Assembly (NCBI GenBank): GCA_035527845.1
Contig: DATKZT010000076.1
Span: 62,001-126,000, forward strand
Reading direction: 5' to 3'
From: JAUWKC01 sp035527845
Lineage (GTDB): Bacteria; Planctomycetota; Phycisphaerae; Sedimentisphaerales; Anaerobacaceae
DNA: 64,000 nucleotides
The notes under the pieces are model-generated. The model had not been told where the DNA came from, did not search any database, and saw nothing but the letters and a program-made list of their open reading frames with translations. This document shows, one piece after another, positions 43,601 to 50,505 of this stretch (within the stretch, counting starts at the first letter, position 1; every line of letters starts with the position of its first letter). Position numbers and translations under genes: made by a program.

Positions 43601-46468
43601 ATTGTAGTAGCCAACGATGGCGACCTGTCCGGGCTCAAACAAAAGACAAAAGACTTTGACTTCGGCCTCTGTGGCATTGAGCTTGAGCACAACTACGGGC
43701 CCTCGCCGGCAAGAAACAAAGCCAGCGAGTTTGCAAAAGCCCCTTACATAGCCTTTATAGATGACGACGCCGTTGCCGATGAGAACATGGTCCGCAATAT
43801 CATTTCCCACTTCAAGAACACGCGGGCCTCAGGCCTCAGAGGAAAGGTCCTGCCGAAAACCAAAGACGGTCCCAGGCACGCGCCCGCCAATTACGACCTC
43901 GGCGACGAGGTAATACCCACTGCCTGTGAGGTTAGCTCTTTATCCGCCTACAGAAGGGATGTCTTTGCCGAAGCAGGGGGGTTTGATGAATTGTTGTTTG
44001 GCCCCGAAGGAGCCGACCTCTCATACAGAATATGCAAGACACGCACCGAAAAGACCAGGAGTGTTCTGTATTTTCCGGACGTGATTGTTTATCACGACCC
44101 GCGCCCCGCAGGGCCCACCCAAACGGAGAAGACCTTGCGCCGGCAATGGATGGACCTGCTCGCATGGAGGAAAGACCCGGACATAAGAGGGTACAGGGAA
44201 CTGGTACGCAGCCTGTACCCCGCCGGATGCGACCCAGCCGTTCAAAACAACTACGCCTGGATTGTGAATGTGGCTATGTGCCTCGAGAAAAATTTCCCAC
44301 AGGATGCCATAAACTGGGCCCGCAAAGCCAACGCACTACGCCCCAATGGAGTAAGAGGGTGTTACGTCCTTGGTGGTCTATGCGTCCGCCTTGGCCAATA
44401 TGACCAGGCGAGGGTCGTCCTCGAAAGAATAGTGAAACCTTTGCAGCAGGCCCTTGCGGACGGCGGCAGCCAATTGCTCGGCGCCGAATTCCAAAGCCGA
44501 GACGAAATTGCCGAATGCTATCTGAAAACGTGCACACAATTGGCCCAGTGCTGCCTGCACGACAAAGACCACGATAAGGTAAAGCAGATATATGGAACTT
44601 TGCTGGACAACCCGAATTTGACAATTCCACCGGACCTGCAGGCCCGTATTCGGACCGTGATGACAAAGCTGGACCGAAAACCGGCTCCTTTGCCTCCTCC
44701 TGAGAAGAAAGCGGATGTATCTGCGGTTGTTGGTTCGCAGAATAAATACCTGGTTTCGGCTATCGTTTCCACCTACAACGCCGAGGACTTTCTCACCGGC
44801 TGCCTCGATGACCTTGAGCGGCAGACCATCGCCGACCGACTGGAAATAATCGTTGTCAACAGCGGCTCCCAGCAGGACGAAGAGACCATCGTCCGCCGGT
44901 ATCAGCAGAAGTACCACAACATAGTCTATATCAAAACCGAACAGCGAGAAGGAATCTACTCTGCCTGGAACCGCGCCGTCAAAGTTGCCCGCGGCCGGTT
45001 CCTCACCAATGCCAATACGGATGACCGCCATCGCCAGGATGCCCTGGAGATTATGGCCAAGACATTACAGGCCAATCCTGAGGTGGCTCTTGTCTATGGC
45101 GACCAGATACGCACCGATACACCAAACGATACCTTTGCAAATCACCACGGTATCGAAGAACTGCGGCGACCGGACTACACCCGCGAAAGACTCCTCTTGG
45201 GCTGTTGCGTCGGCTCACAGCCGATGTGGCGAAAGTCTCTCCACGACGAATTCGGCTACTTCGACGAGACCCTGGACTGCGCGGGCGACTGGGATTTCTG
45301 GATTCGCATATCGAGCAAATACAAGTTCCGACGTATACCTGAATTCCTCGGCCTTTACTATTACAACCAGGAAGGCATAGAACACGGCAGCAGGATCCAC
45401 AGCCTCTATGAACGGTACGTAGTCGGACGCCGATACGGCACCGAGTACATAGCGGTTATTCCATATTGTAAACCCAGGCCGGACGACCCGCTGGTCAGTG
45501 TGGTAATGCCGGTTTACAACGGCGCTGAATTTATCGGCGAAGCAATTGAGAGCGTCCTTATCCAAAGCTACCCCAGGTTTGAGCTGATTATCGTCGATGA
45601 CGGCTCGACGGACGCCACAAGAGATGTCGTTGCCGCCTTCGAAGATGAGAGAATCAAATACATCTATAAGGAAAACAACGGCCCGTCCAGTGCGCGAAAT
45701 CGGGCGATAAAGGAGGCGACAGGCGAGTATATCATGCCTTTGGACGCAGACGATATGATGACGCCCGATTTCATTGTCACGCACCTGCAGCACTTCCGGA
45801 GCAACCCCGACGCGGACCTTGTTTATTGCGATGTTCTCCTGATTGACAGCGCCGGTAAACCCATAAGAGTAATGAAGAAGCCCGAATATCAGGATCGCGG
45901 GTTTATGGTCAGAGACCTGTTCAAGGCCGGGCATCCGATAATACCGTTCAGGCTCGGCATCAGGAAAAGTGTGTTCGACAAGATTGGCCTTTACGATGAA
46001 ACCCTCATTGTTGCAGAGGACTACGATATGATCCGGCGCTTTGTAAAAGCCGGCCTTAACGCCCGACATTTGCCGGAACCTCTCCATCTGCGAAGGATGC
46101 ACCACGACAGCCTTTGCGGAAGCACCAATTGCGAAAAGATTCGCAACCATTTTGATGTCATCCGGCGATTTATCGAAACGTTTGCCCCCGATGAGCTTTT
46201 TCCGGACGTTGCATGGGACAGGATACCTCCGACGGTCAGGCCCCTGCACGTCAAATGCCGTGCCGCTGTGATTCTTCTTGAAATAGGACGGGCCTACCTG
46301 CAGGCGAATGCACGTGATTATGCCCGTACCGCTTTTACCGACGCCTGCTCCGAGCTGAAAGAATGCCTGAGTATGGACCCGGCCAACCAGCGGATTCGCC
46401 AGATGCTCCAAAAGTGCGAGCGAGTCCGGGCCGAATATGAAAATGCCGAACTGCAGAGCGTGCGATGA
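37700..46468 (+). CDS. Giant multi-modular glycosyltransferase (methyltransferase + eight GT modules + TPR)
   Basis: 2922 residues in one open frame, ATG behind GTAAGGACCGAGG. Modules in order, approximate residues: SAM methyltransferase 55-225 (GRVLELGCGCGNITRYI); GT2 no.1 233-445 (VSVVLPTYNHLQ, EDWDMWLRIAERF); TPR-like 490-570; GT2 no.2 666-890 (FLDDDAIVP, FGHEGSDLTCRI); GT-A no.3 925-1210, GNT-I-like (ILLEDDCVPQPYFF, GSWGWATWKRAW); GT4 no.4 1223-1620 (NRGGAAKVAWML, MACGLPVIAYNTGGLPEII); GT2 no.5 1647-1900 (NTDDRHTGDAF, SGDYEFWFRL); GT2 no.6 1935-2160 (FIDDDAVADENM); TPR 2177-2327; GT2 no.7 2350-2570; GT2 no.8 2597-2840 (DGSTDAT, LDADDMMTPDF); helical tail to 2914. Nos 5/7 and 2/6 are internal duplicates. 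No membrane segment or signal peptide, so cytoplasmic. It lies just before fliD. It may build a whole glycan on a flagellar protein; substrate unknown. Confidence 0.9.
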   Translation: MSQYKQPARMQTLTEREEHYLRKLPVYRILTEADLNDESVRKSSGLASRLREAGMSNTNLENYWRRVSFIAENCKGRVLELGCGCGNITRYISRNPCVTHICAVDAQSAYIDQLRAYSFDKVEAVCADVLTHKFSGKFDCAVIAEFIEHVTLAQERQFIRKLGVVIEPGTILIITTPIGFMPDPDHVRGFSTSEFHEHIEQYYGKMVKTADNGIQQFAVVIFHPSPAQQPQAHVSVVLPTYNHLQLLPNAAESVFAQTYDDFELIIVNDGSTDGTREYLNSLKDPRVRVIHQENKRLPEALNTGFRAARGELLTWISADNYCVPVFLEKFVAAMKANPEAAFAYSAFVRIDERDRFLGVTRCPDLDYKKLLLNFPGMASFMYRRRCQQEVGLYDPSLEGAEDWDMWLRIAERFPLLYVPDVLYYYRRHDQSLTATKSDLILNSSLQAFENALGRLRLQDLYPRLGHSHDHSSAEFDALLDFGTSVLRSKFRAHTDAACRFLSKALSLQPDSIEAAGNLAVAYALRREWEKVLPLAKRITKEARNPTAQSICCSVLQAYKTNEPQALSSVPLFEVDKNSSELFKTAPAAAPHGSSEPSVSTKTLALESEYERDTVDTAPDCFLRAVEELDKGNFEAAAEYMQKYTTTVDYSKFPRTIFTSRQNEKIDISVIVVTYNRSEDLVRCLESLSKQDAACSYEVIVVDNGTGGVEGLRQYADQYIKCPVNLVLSEGRNVGACCAKGAIVAFLDDDAIVPSDYISSIKTAFETFDIFGLRGKALPKTNPAANKDATGYDRGDKPFVTFCDLEGNSAFLRDIYLSLNGMDPLLFGHEGSDLTCRITEKYDALNKIIYWPNTVIYHDAAVGDQHNRKVRRYELLKRYLEYKHNRNIFVLRGTIEKQALPAKTPHAQTLFPQRKKYTIEESDPADIPVVLVTYNRPKHTLEVLKALRNLRAKKLYIFSDAPKRPEDAQAVSLVRRLVHSVDWTRPEIVERTENVGLAANIVSAVDSVLERYDRLILLEDDCVPQPYFFDFMDACLRNYENDPKVFGISGHTVALSEDILRDYPYDAYFSPRIGSWGWATWKRAWLQHFRDLSKLVETANQRNIDLTQGGADIPISVQNFLNGKLTDVWTLNWVLSVYINDGVYVYPTSSHIRNIGTDGTGLHCGKTDKYDSPCSQTKPERYPADVFLDDRIMQNFRQYFQAAPERTSQAVSFLRSLRPEGPLKIAQINTVDNRGGAAKVAWMLKQGLTARGHHLKMFVKNKFSNDPDVTVIANPAVDAGNERTDQGLLYYDIDSTRLLSRNAEFTSADIFHFHNLHGAYFNPLALPDLTRIRPSVWTLHDMQSLTGHCAHSFDCDKWKTGCGDCPDLSIYPALPKDNTARLWKDKKQIYESADVTVVVPSQWLKSRVSQSILKNKRLELIHNGVDTGVFHPYPRDAARRQLRLPVEATILAFAAQGGVNSPWRDANCLAAAIQHLGRSPGPVYFLSIGSGKRISQTGNVIHVPYVSDEKTLALIYSAADLFLFPSLADNCPLVVIESMACGLPVIAYNTGGLPEIIENGRTGVITEYRNTGEFAKAAEHLAFDHAKRQQYAGAGIERARRLFSLDLMLDRYLALYRELAGNAREKSYTSSGDKVAFSQVSAEKENDYIVSAVVSTYNSEKFIRGCLQDLENQTIADRLEIIVVNSGSQQNEEAVVREFQSRYENIKYIKTQERETIYSAWNRAVKASSGRYITTANTDDRHTGDAFEKMANALDANPDKVLVYADQIDVSETDGQRIEVGKRVNGPFSRDRLFRGECPPGSQPMWRADVHNRVGYFDEAFAVSGDYEFWFRLTQKYDFLYLNEFLGERLVHPQAVSRTNSDLLNWENMVIDKCYRYALHHKMDITAAGLSNHPDFRDWPEVNIWRQRVTAKLNGSQVSLGENVKNLWDCRTSPAPKLTVVLVTYNRERELFQALDSLNRQTEKDFELIVVANDGDLSGLKQKTKDFDFGLCGIELEHNYGPSPARNKASEFAKAPYIAFIDDDAVADENMVRNIISHFKNTRASGLRGKVLPKTKDGPRHAPANYDLGDEVIPTACEVSSLSAYRRDVFAEAGGFDELLFGPEGADLSYRICKTRTEKTRSVLYFPDVIVYHDPRPAGPTQTEKTLRRQWMDLLAWRKDPDIRGYRELVRSLYPAGCDPAVQNNYAWIVNVAMCLEKNFPQDAINWARKANALRPNGVRGCYVLGGLCVRLGQYDQARVVLERIVKPLQQALADGGSQLLGAEFQSRDEIAECYLKTCTQLAQCCLHDKDHDKVKQIYGTLLDNPNLTIPPDLQARIRTVMTKLDRKPAPLPPPEKKADVSAVVGSQNKYLVSAIVSTYNAEDFLTGCLDDLERQTIADRLEIIVVNSGSQQDEETIVRRYQQKYHNIVYIKTEQREGIYSAWNRAVKVARGRFLTNANTDDRHRQDALEIMAKTLQANPEVALVYGDQIRTDTPNDTFANHHGIEELRRPDYTRERLLLGCCVGSQPMWRKSLHDEFGYFDETLDCAGDWDFWIRISSKYKFRRIPEFLGLYYYNQEGIEHGSRIHSLYERYVVGRRYGTEYIAVIPYCKPRPDDPLVSVVMPVYNGAEFIGEAIESVLIQSYPRFELIIVDDGSTDATRDVVAAFEDERIKYIYKENNGPSSARNRAIKEATGEYIMPLDADDMMTPDFIVTHLQHFRSNPDADLVYCDVLLIDSAGKPIRVMKKPEYQDRGFMVRDLFKAGHPIIPFRLGIRKSVFDKIGLYDETLIVAEDYDMIRRFVKAGLNARHLPEPLHLRRMHHDSLCGSTNCEKIRNHFDVIRRFIETFAPDELFPDVAWDRIPPTVRPLHVKCRAAVILLEIGRAYLQANARDYARTAFTDACSELKECLSMDPANQRIRQMLQKCERVRAEYENAELQSVR

Positions 46469-46469
46469 C

Positions 46470-46496
46470 TAAAGTATGTGCCTTTTTGACCGATAA
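46470..46496 (+). promoter_or_regulatory. Sigma-28 (FliA) promoter of fliD
   Basis: TAAA (46470-46473), 15 bases, then ACCGATAA (46489-46496); consensus is TAAA-N15-GCCGATAA, so one mismatch. It begins two bases after the stop of the giant gene and lies 65 bases before the fliD ATG; transcription would start near 46503. Confidence 0.85.
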
Positions 46497-46560
46497 TATT
46501 GTATGGAAAGGCCTGCGACTATTCCAACGCCGGCCCTGCTAAAAACTGAAAGGTCATTAT

Positions 46561-48603
46561 ATGTCAACTTTGCGTCTTCCGGGTCTTCTGACCGGCATTG
46601 ATACGAATACCCTCATCGCCCAGCTCATGGCTGTTGAACGCCGCAGAGTCGACGTGTACGAGCAGCGAAAGAGCGTCTGGGAAGAAAAACAGGATGCCCT
46701 CAGCACCCTCGAGACCAAGCTGAGCACTTTGGCAAGCTCAATTCGGGCCCTTTCTGATGCCAATGAGCTGCGTGCCTTTTCGGCCGCTTCCAGCGACAGC
46801 GACAAGGTCACCGCCGAGGCAACCTATAACGCTTATGAGGGTAATCACACGGTTGTAGTCAATCAGTTGGCCACTGCCGAGCGCTGGGTCCACACCGCCG
46901 GCGTGGAATACCTCGAGGATTACATCGGAGAGGGTACGTTCATCTACTCATACAACCACAAGGAAGTCATGATAACCACCGCCGCCGCCACGACCCTCGA
47001 AGACCTCGTCGGCCTGATAAACAACGACCCCGACAACCCCGGCGTCACCGCAAGCCTCCTCAACTATAATGACGCATATCACCTTGTCTTGAACGGCAAC
47101 CAGGCCGGAACCGATTACGAAATCTCCATCAACGCGAGTAATACCGAAGTCTGGCAGGCCGAATCCGCTTTTACCTTCAATAATGACAACGCCGCACTCG
47201 GCACAAAGATCACCGACCTTGACCAGTTCGACCTCAATGGCGGCTCCTTCGCCGGCGACGAGCGCATCCGCATCACCGGGCACACACACGACGGCACCGT
47301 CGTCGATGTATACATGGATGTCACCGCCAATACGAAGCTGTTTCACGTCATGGAAGAAATCAATGATGCATTCGCCGGCGCCGCAACAGCAACACTCGAA
47401 AACGGCAAAATAGTCCTGACAGACCATACCTCCGGCGAAAGCCAGATGGACCTGGCCCTGACCTACGACCCCGGCACGGGCCCGACAACGATGAGTATGC
47501 CGACTATTAGTCAATCGACGCAGGGCGGCGGCGCCACCGCCGACCTCAAAGGTTTCGCCGAAGCCGACTTCACTGAAACCCAGTCGGCTCAGGACTCCCA
47601 GATAAGGGTTGACGGCTATCCGGAAGGTGATTGGATTGAAAGAAGCTCAAATACCATAGACGACGTGATTTACGGCGTTACCCTGCACCTGCACGATACC
47701 ACCGATGCTTCCGGAGAGGAAATAACTCTCACCAGAGATATTGCATCGGTCAAACAAAAGCTCAATTCCATGATCGATGCCTACAACTTCGTGATGCAAC
47801 ACGTCAAGGAAAAGACCGGCTACAACGACGTCTTGAAGACCGCCGGCGTGCTCATGGGAGACTACGTCGTTTCCGGCATAAGGTGGCAGCTTCTCAACCC
47901 GCTCATCGCTCAGACGAGCGGATTTGTCACGGATGTTGACACCTTTCTGATGCCCGGCCAAATCGGCCTCGAGCTCGACAAAGACGGAGTCCTCAGTCTC
48001 AACACAAATGTCTTCGACCAGGCCATTGCCCAGGACTATATGGGAGTCCTCGCAATAATCGGGGCCGACAAGACAGGCAGCTCCAACAGCAATACCATCG
48101 AGTTCTACGGCGCCAGCGGTGACTACACCACCGCCGGCAGTTATGACGTGGAGGTGACAATAAGCGGCGGCGTCATCACCGGCGCCAGAATCAAGCTCTC
48201 CAGCGAATCCACCTACCGCGATGCGACTTTCAGCGGTAACATCGTCACCGGCGACAGCACCTTCGACGATAACAGCAACCCCGTATATCCCGAGAACGGC
48301 CTGCAGCTCAGCGTCGACCTGAGTCAAACCGGCACCTTCACCGCCACCGTCAGGGTAAAGCAGGGATTCACCGGGGCAATAGAGGATGCCCTCGATAATA
48401 TGCTCAAGGCCACCACCGGTTCCGTCCAGATCGACCAGGAACACATCGACGACCAGATAGAATATCTGCAGGATAGAATCGATGTCGAGCAGGAGCGCCT
48501 CACAAGGACCGAGGCCCGGCTGGTCGCTCGCTATGCCCGCCTCGAAAGGACCCTGGCCTTGATGCAGAACCAGTTAGCCGCCCTCGGCTTCGGTACAGGT
48601 TAG
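46561..48603 (+). CDS. fliD: Filament cap protein FliD (HAP2)
   Basis: 680 residues. The N-terminus LPGLLTGIDTNTLIAQLMAVER and the coiled-coil QRKSVWEEKQDALSTLETKL, then LRAFSAASSDSDKVTAEATY (given in part) are FliD_N. The C-terminal region has DIASVKQKLNSMIDAYNFVM and the closing coiled coil IEYLQDRIDVEQERLTRTEARL followed by LARTLALMQNQLA-like sequence (LERTLALMQNQLAALG). The middle (about 130-350 and 480-600) is Asp/Thr/Gly-rich and longer than usual, giving extra surface domains. FliD caps the filament and folds flagellin. It is preceded by a sigma-28 promoter. No fliS follows; a convergent operon does. Confidence 0.95.
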   Translation: MSTLRLPGLLTGIDTNTLIAQLMAVERRRVDVYEQRKSVWEEKQDALSTLETKLSTLASSIRALSDANELRAFSAASSDSDKVTAEATYNAYEGNHTVVVNQLATAERWVHTAGVEYLEDYIGEGTFIYSYNHKEVMITTAAATTLEDLVGLINNDPDNPGVTASLLNYNDAYHLVLNGNQAGTDYEISINASNTEVWQAESAFTFNNDNAALGTKITDLDQFDLNGGSFAGDERIRITGHTHDGTVVDVYMDVTANTKLFHVMEEINDAFAGAATATLENGKIVLTDHTSGESQMDLALTYDPGTGPTTMSMPTISQSTQGGGATADLKGFAEADFTETQSAQDSQIRVDGYPEGDWIERSSNTIDDVIYGVTLHLHDTTDASGEEITLTRDIASVKQKLNSMIDAYNFVMQHVKEKTGYNDVLKTAGVLMGDYVVSGIRWQLLNPLIAQTSGFVTDVDTFLMPGQIGLELDKDGVLSLNTNVFDQAIAQDYMGVLAIIGADKTGSSNSNTIEFYGASGDYTTAGSYDVEVTISGGVITGARIKLSSESTYRDATFSGNIVTGDSTFDDNSNPVYPENGLQLSVDLSQTGTFTATVRVKQGFTGAIEDALDNMLKATTGSVQIDQEHIDDQIEYLQDRIDVEQERLTRTEARLVARYARLERTLALMQNQLAALGFGTG

Positions 48604-48701
48604 ACCCGGCTTGAAAGTCGGCAACCAAGACCTGCCTTCATCAGACCATCGCATCCTCAGAAACGACTCTCAAATGCGGTCAGCGAAGGCTTCCGCCCAT
48701 C

Positions 48702-48810
48702 GTTGTTCCGACCGCAGGCCTGCGAAGCCTTCCAGCCACTGTCATTTCGACCGCAGGGCCGCGAGCCCTTCCAGCCACTGTCATTTCGACCGCAAGGCCG
48801 CGCGAAGCGA
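48702..48810 (+). repeat. 39-base tandem repeat, about 2.8 copies
   Basis: Units begin at 48702, 48741 and 48780. The second starts GTCATTTCGACCGCAGGGCC and ends CCAGCCACT. Copies differ at a few sites, mostly in the first unit. The GTCATTTCGACCG core is the common outer end of a widespread dispersed bacterial repeat. Confidence 0.75.
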
Positions 48811-48885
48811 CCCGCAGCGGAGAAATCTGTTCAAACAGATTACTCGACTTCACCCGCTTGGCGGACTCCGCTCGGAATGATAACT
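48779..48885. repeat. REP/MITE-like element with inverted ends
   Basis: The last tandem unit opens with TGTCATTTCGACCG and continues through GCAGCGGAGAAATCTG; the far end reads GGACTCCGCTCGGAATGATA, which is the imperfect reverse complement of the first end (TATCATTCCGAG). In the middle ATCTGT-TCAA-ACAGAT is a perfect hairpin. No reading frame inside; it looks like a non-coding mobile repeat. Confidence 0.55.
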
Positions 48886-48940
48886 TTCGCGGTTTCCAAT
48901 AGGGCATTAGAAGCCCTCTTACTACACAAACCGGCAGCGC

Positions 48941-50491
48941 TCAGACACCTTCAACCAGGACTTGTGCCGGTCTGAGGATGTCGCAGCCTGAATCCGTCAA
49001 GACTCTGTGCAGGCGGCCCAACGGACTATCTGCGGCGTCATGCCCAGCCTTGCCGAACAGCATCGCCAGATGGATACTGCTTGCAGCCTGTTCCCACCGG
49101 ACGGTCGGCTTGATATTCGGAGCGTAGATGATCAAGTGGTCGTACCGGCCTGCGACGCTGGTGATAAGGTTCTTCAATTTCAACAAGTCATAACCGCCAT
49201 TGACTTTGCCAAAGCCGCTCGCCGGCCATATCCACAGATTGCTGATACACGTGGCCTTCTCACCGGCCGCGCTTCGCGCCGTTGAGTCGCTCTTGTCATC
49301 AAAAACCTTCGCTAAGGCGTCCCGCTCGCTGTCGAGGTCCACCAGCAAACACCTTTGATGGCCGTGCGCCAGCCGAATTGCGATGTTAACAGGCACTGTA
49401 ACTGGAAGTTCCTCCGCGAACACGGCGCCCATCAACAGCACCTTGGCTTTCTCACTCGACCTGCTCTTGACTAATTCTGCAATTCGCTCGTAACCACTGG
49501 CAGGTTCGACATCTCGCCAAATCCACGCCTCGACTGACCTCGCCGAAGTCGCCTCGACCCGCCGAGGCGGGTCGGCCTGCTCATCCTCCTTCTTCGCCGG
49601 CGGCAACACCTCACTGGCCGTCACTCTGATTCTGCCCGGCTGGCTGTATGACGTCCCGAAACCCGCCGCGGCCGGTCGCAGAAAGCTCTTGCGAACCAGA
49701 TAACCCGAGGCAAGAACCGTAATCAGAACAGATATCTGAGTGGCTATCCCCGAACCTACAGCCAGATTCCCGTACGCCCTCGATGTTGTTTCGCCGCTGC
49801 TCGTGACAGCTATCCCCTTCGCTAATGAGGCGGTTATATTCACGATGATAATCACAAGCTCGATGCCCGCGCCGCAAAGCATGAACTTCGACGCGCCTCT
49901 CATCGCCGAAAAGAAGCTGGCTTCCCGCACAACTTCTGCTCGCAGGCTCAGGGCCTGCCCGTCGCTGATGGCCCCGGCGCTCAGCTTGTTGTCAATGGTC
50001 AGCCACCGAAAAGGCGCGATCTCAGAGGCATACTCGGTTCCGGCAAGGCTTATTCCCCTGACCGTCCTGAGTACGACCATAAAGATGAGGGCGACAAGCA
50101 CGCCGAACACGCAGATTGTGAACGCCAGATGGCCGCCCGCAACCAGCCGACCCAGGAAATTCACGATTGTGCCCGCATTACCACCCAGTAGTATCAGCTT
50201 GGCGCACGCCACGCTCAGCCCAATACGCAGTGTGGTGAACAACACAACCAACAAGGGAAAACTCTGAACCTGAAAAGCCCCCTGTGCGGACAAGGTAATC
50301 ATCAGTACGGCTGCCGTTAGCGACATGCTGAAAATCAGCAGCACATCGAAAATGCGACCTTGCAGCGGAAATAACAGCCCCGCCGCCACTGCAACTATCC
50401 CCCCCAACAGAAGATAGTCCGTGCGACAAACAATCCTCGCCTCACACACGCAGTCTTGCAGGTTGTATCTGCCGTCCTGTTCTTGTCTCAT
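48941..50491 (-). CDS. FlhA-like membrane domain fused to a degenerate CpsD/ParA-type domain
   Basis: 516 residues. Residues about 25-270 follow FlhA: FDVLLIFSMSLTAAVLMITLS, LRIGLSVACAKLILLGGNAG, FLGRLVAGGHLAFTICVFG, SAMRGASKFMLCGAGIELVI. The FHIPEP loop, strictly kept in FlhA, is changed (EYASEIAPFRWLTIDNKLSAG). The FlhA export platform is missing. Instead residues about 330-516 resemble the CpsD/ParA ATPase fold: GYERIAELVKSRSSEKAKVLL, VPVNIAIRLAHGHQRCLLVDLDSERDALAKVF (cut: RCLLVDLDSERDALAKVF) and YDHLIIYAPNI. The usual Walker A GKS/T is replaced by LPVTVPVN, so ATP hydrolysis is unlikely. It ends the fliOPQR-flhB operon, 14 bases after flhB, while a normal flhA exists at 5359-7506. It may join or regulate the export gate. 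Confidence 0.85.
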   Translation of the reverse strand: MRQEQDGRYNLQDCVCEARIVCRTDYLLLGGIVAVAAGLLFPLQGRIFDVLLIFSMSLTAAVLMITLSAQGAFQVQSFPLLVVLFTTLRIGLSVACAKLILLGGNAGTIVNFLGRLVAGGHLAFTICVFGVLVALIFMVVLRTVRGISLAGTEYASEIAPFRWLTIDNKLSAGAISDGQALSLRAEVVREASFFSAMRGASKFMLCGAGIELVIIIVNITASLAKGIAVTSSGETTSRAYGNLAVGSGIATQISVLITVLASGYLVRKSFLRPAAAGFGTSYSQPGRIRVTASEVLPPAKKEDEQADPPRRVEATSARSVEAWIWRDVEPASGYERIAELVKSRSSEKAKVLLMGAVFAEELPVTVPVNIAIRLAHGHQRCLLVDLDSERDALAKVFDDKSDSTARSAAGEKATCISNLWIWPASGFGKVNGGYDLLKLKNLITSVAGRYDHLIIYAPNIKPTVRWEQAASSIHLAMLFGKAGHDAADSPLGRLHRVLTDSGCDILRPAQVLVEGV

Positions 50492-50505
50492 AATCTCGCT
50501 GACGC

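Larger units (their letters stand above)
48604..48940. other. Intergenic region between convergent fliD and flhA-like gene, repeat-rich
   Basis: No supported gene. It holds a 39-base tandem repeat and a hairpin-bearing repeat element (listed separately). No clear T-run terminator was seen for either operon. Confidence 0.6.

Noticed and set aside
48611..48975. Forward and reverse small frames in the repeat region after fliD
   Set aside because: The peptides repeat the 39-base DNA unit (HCHFDR- and FRPQ-type text) and show no coding features.
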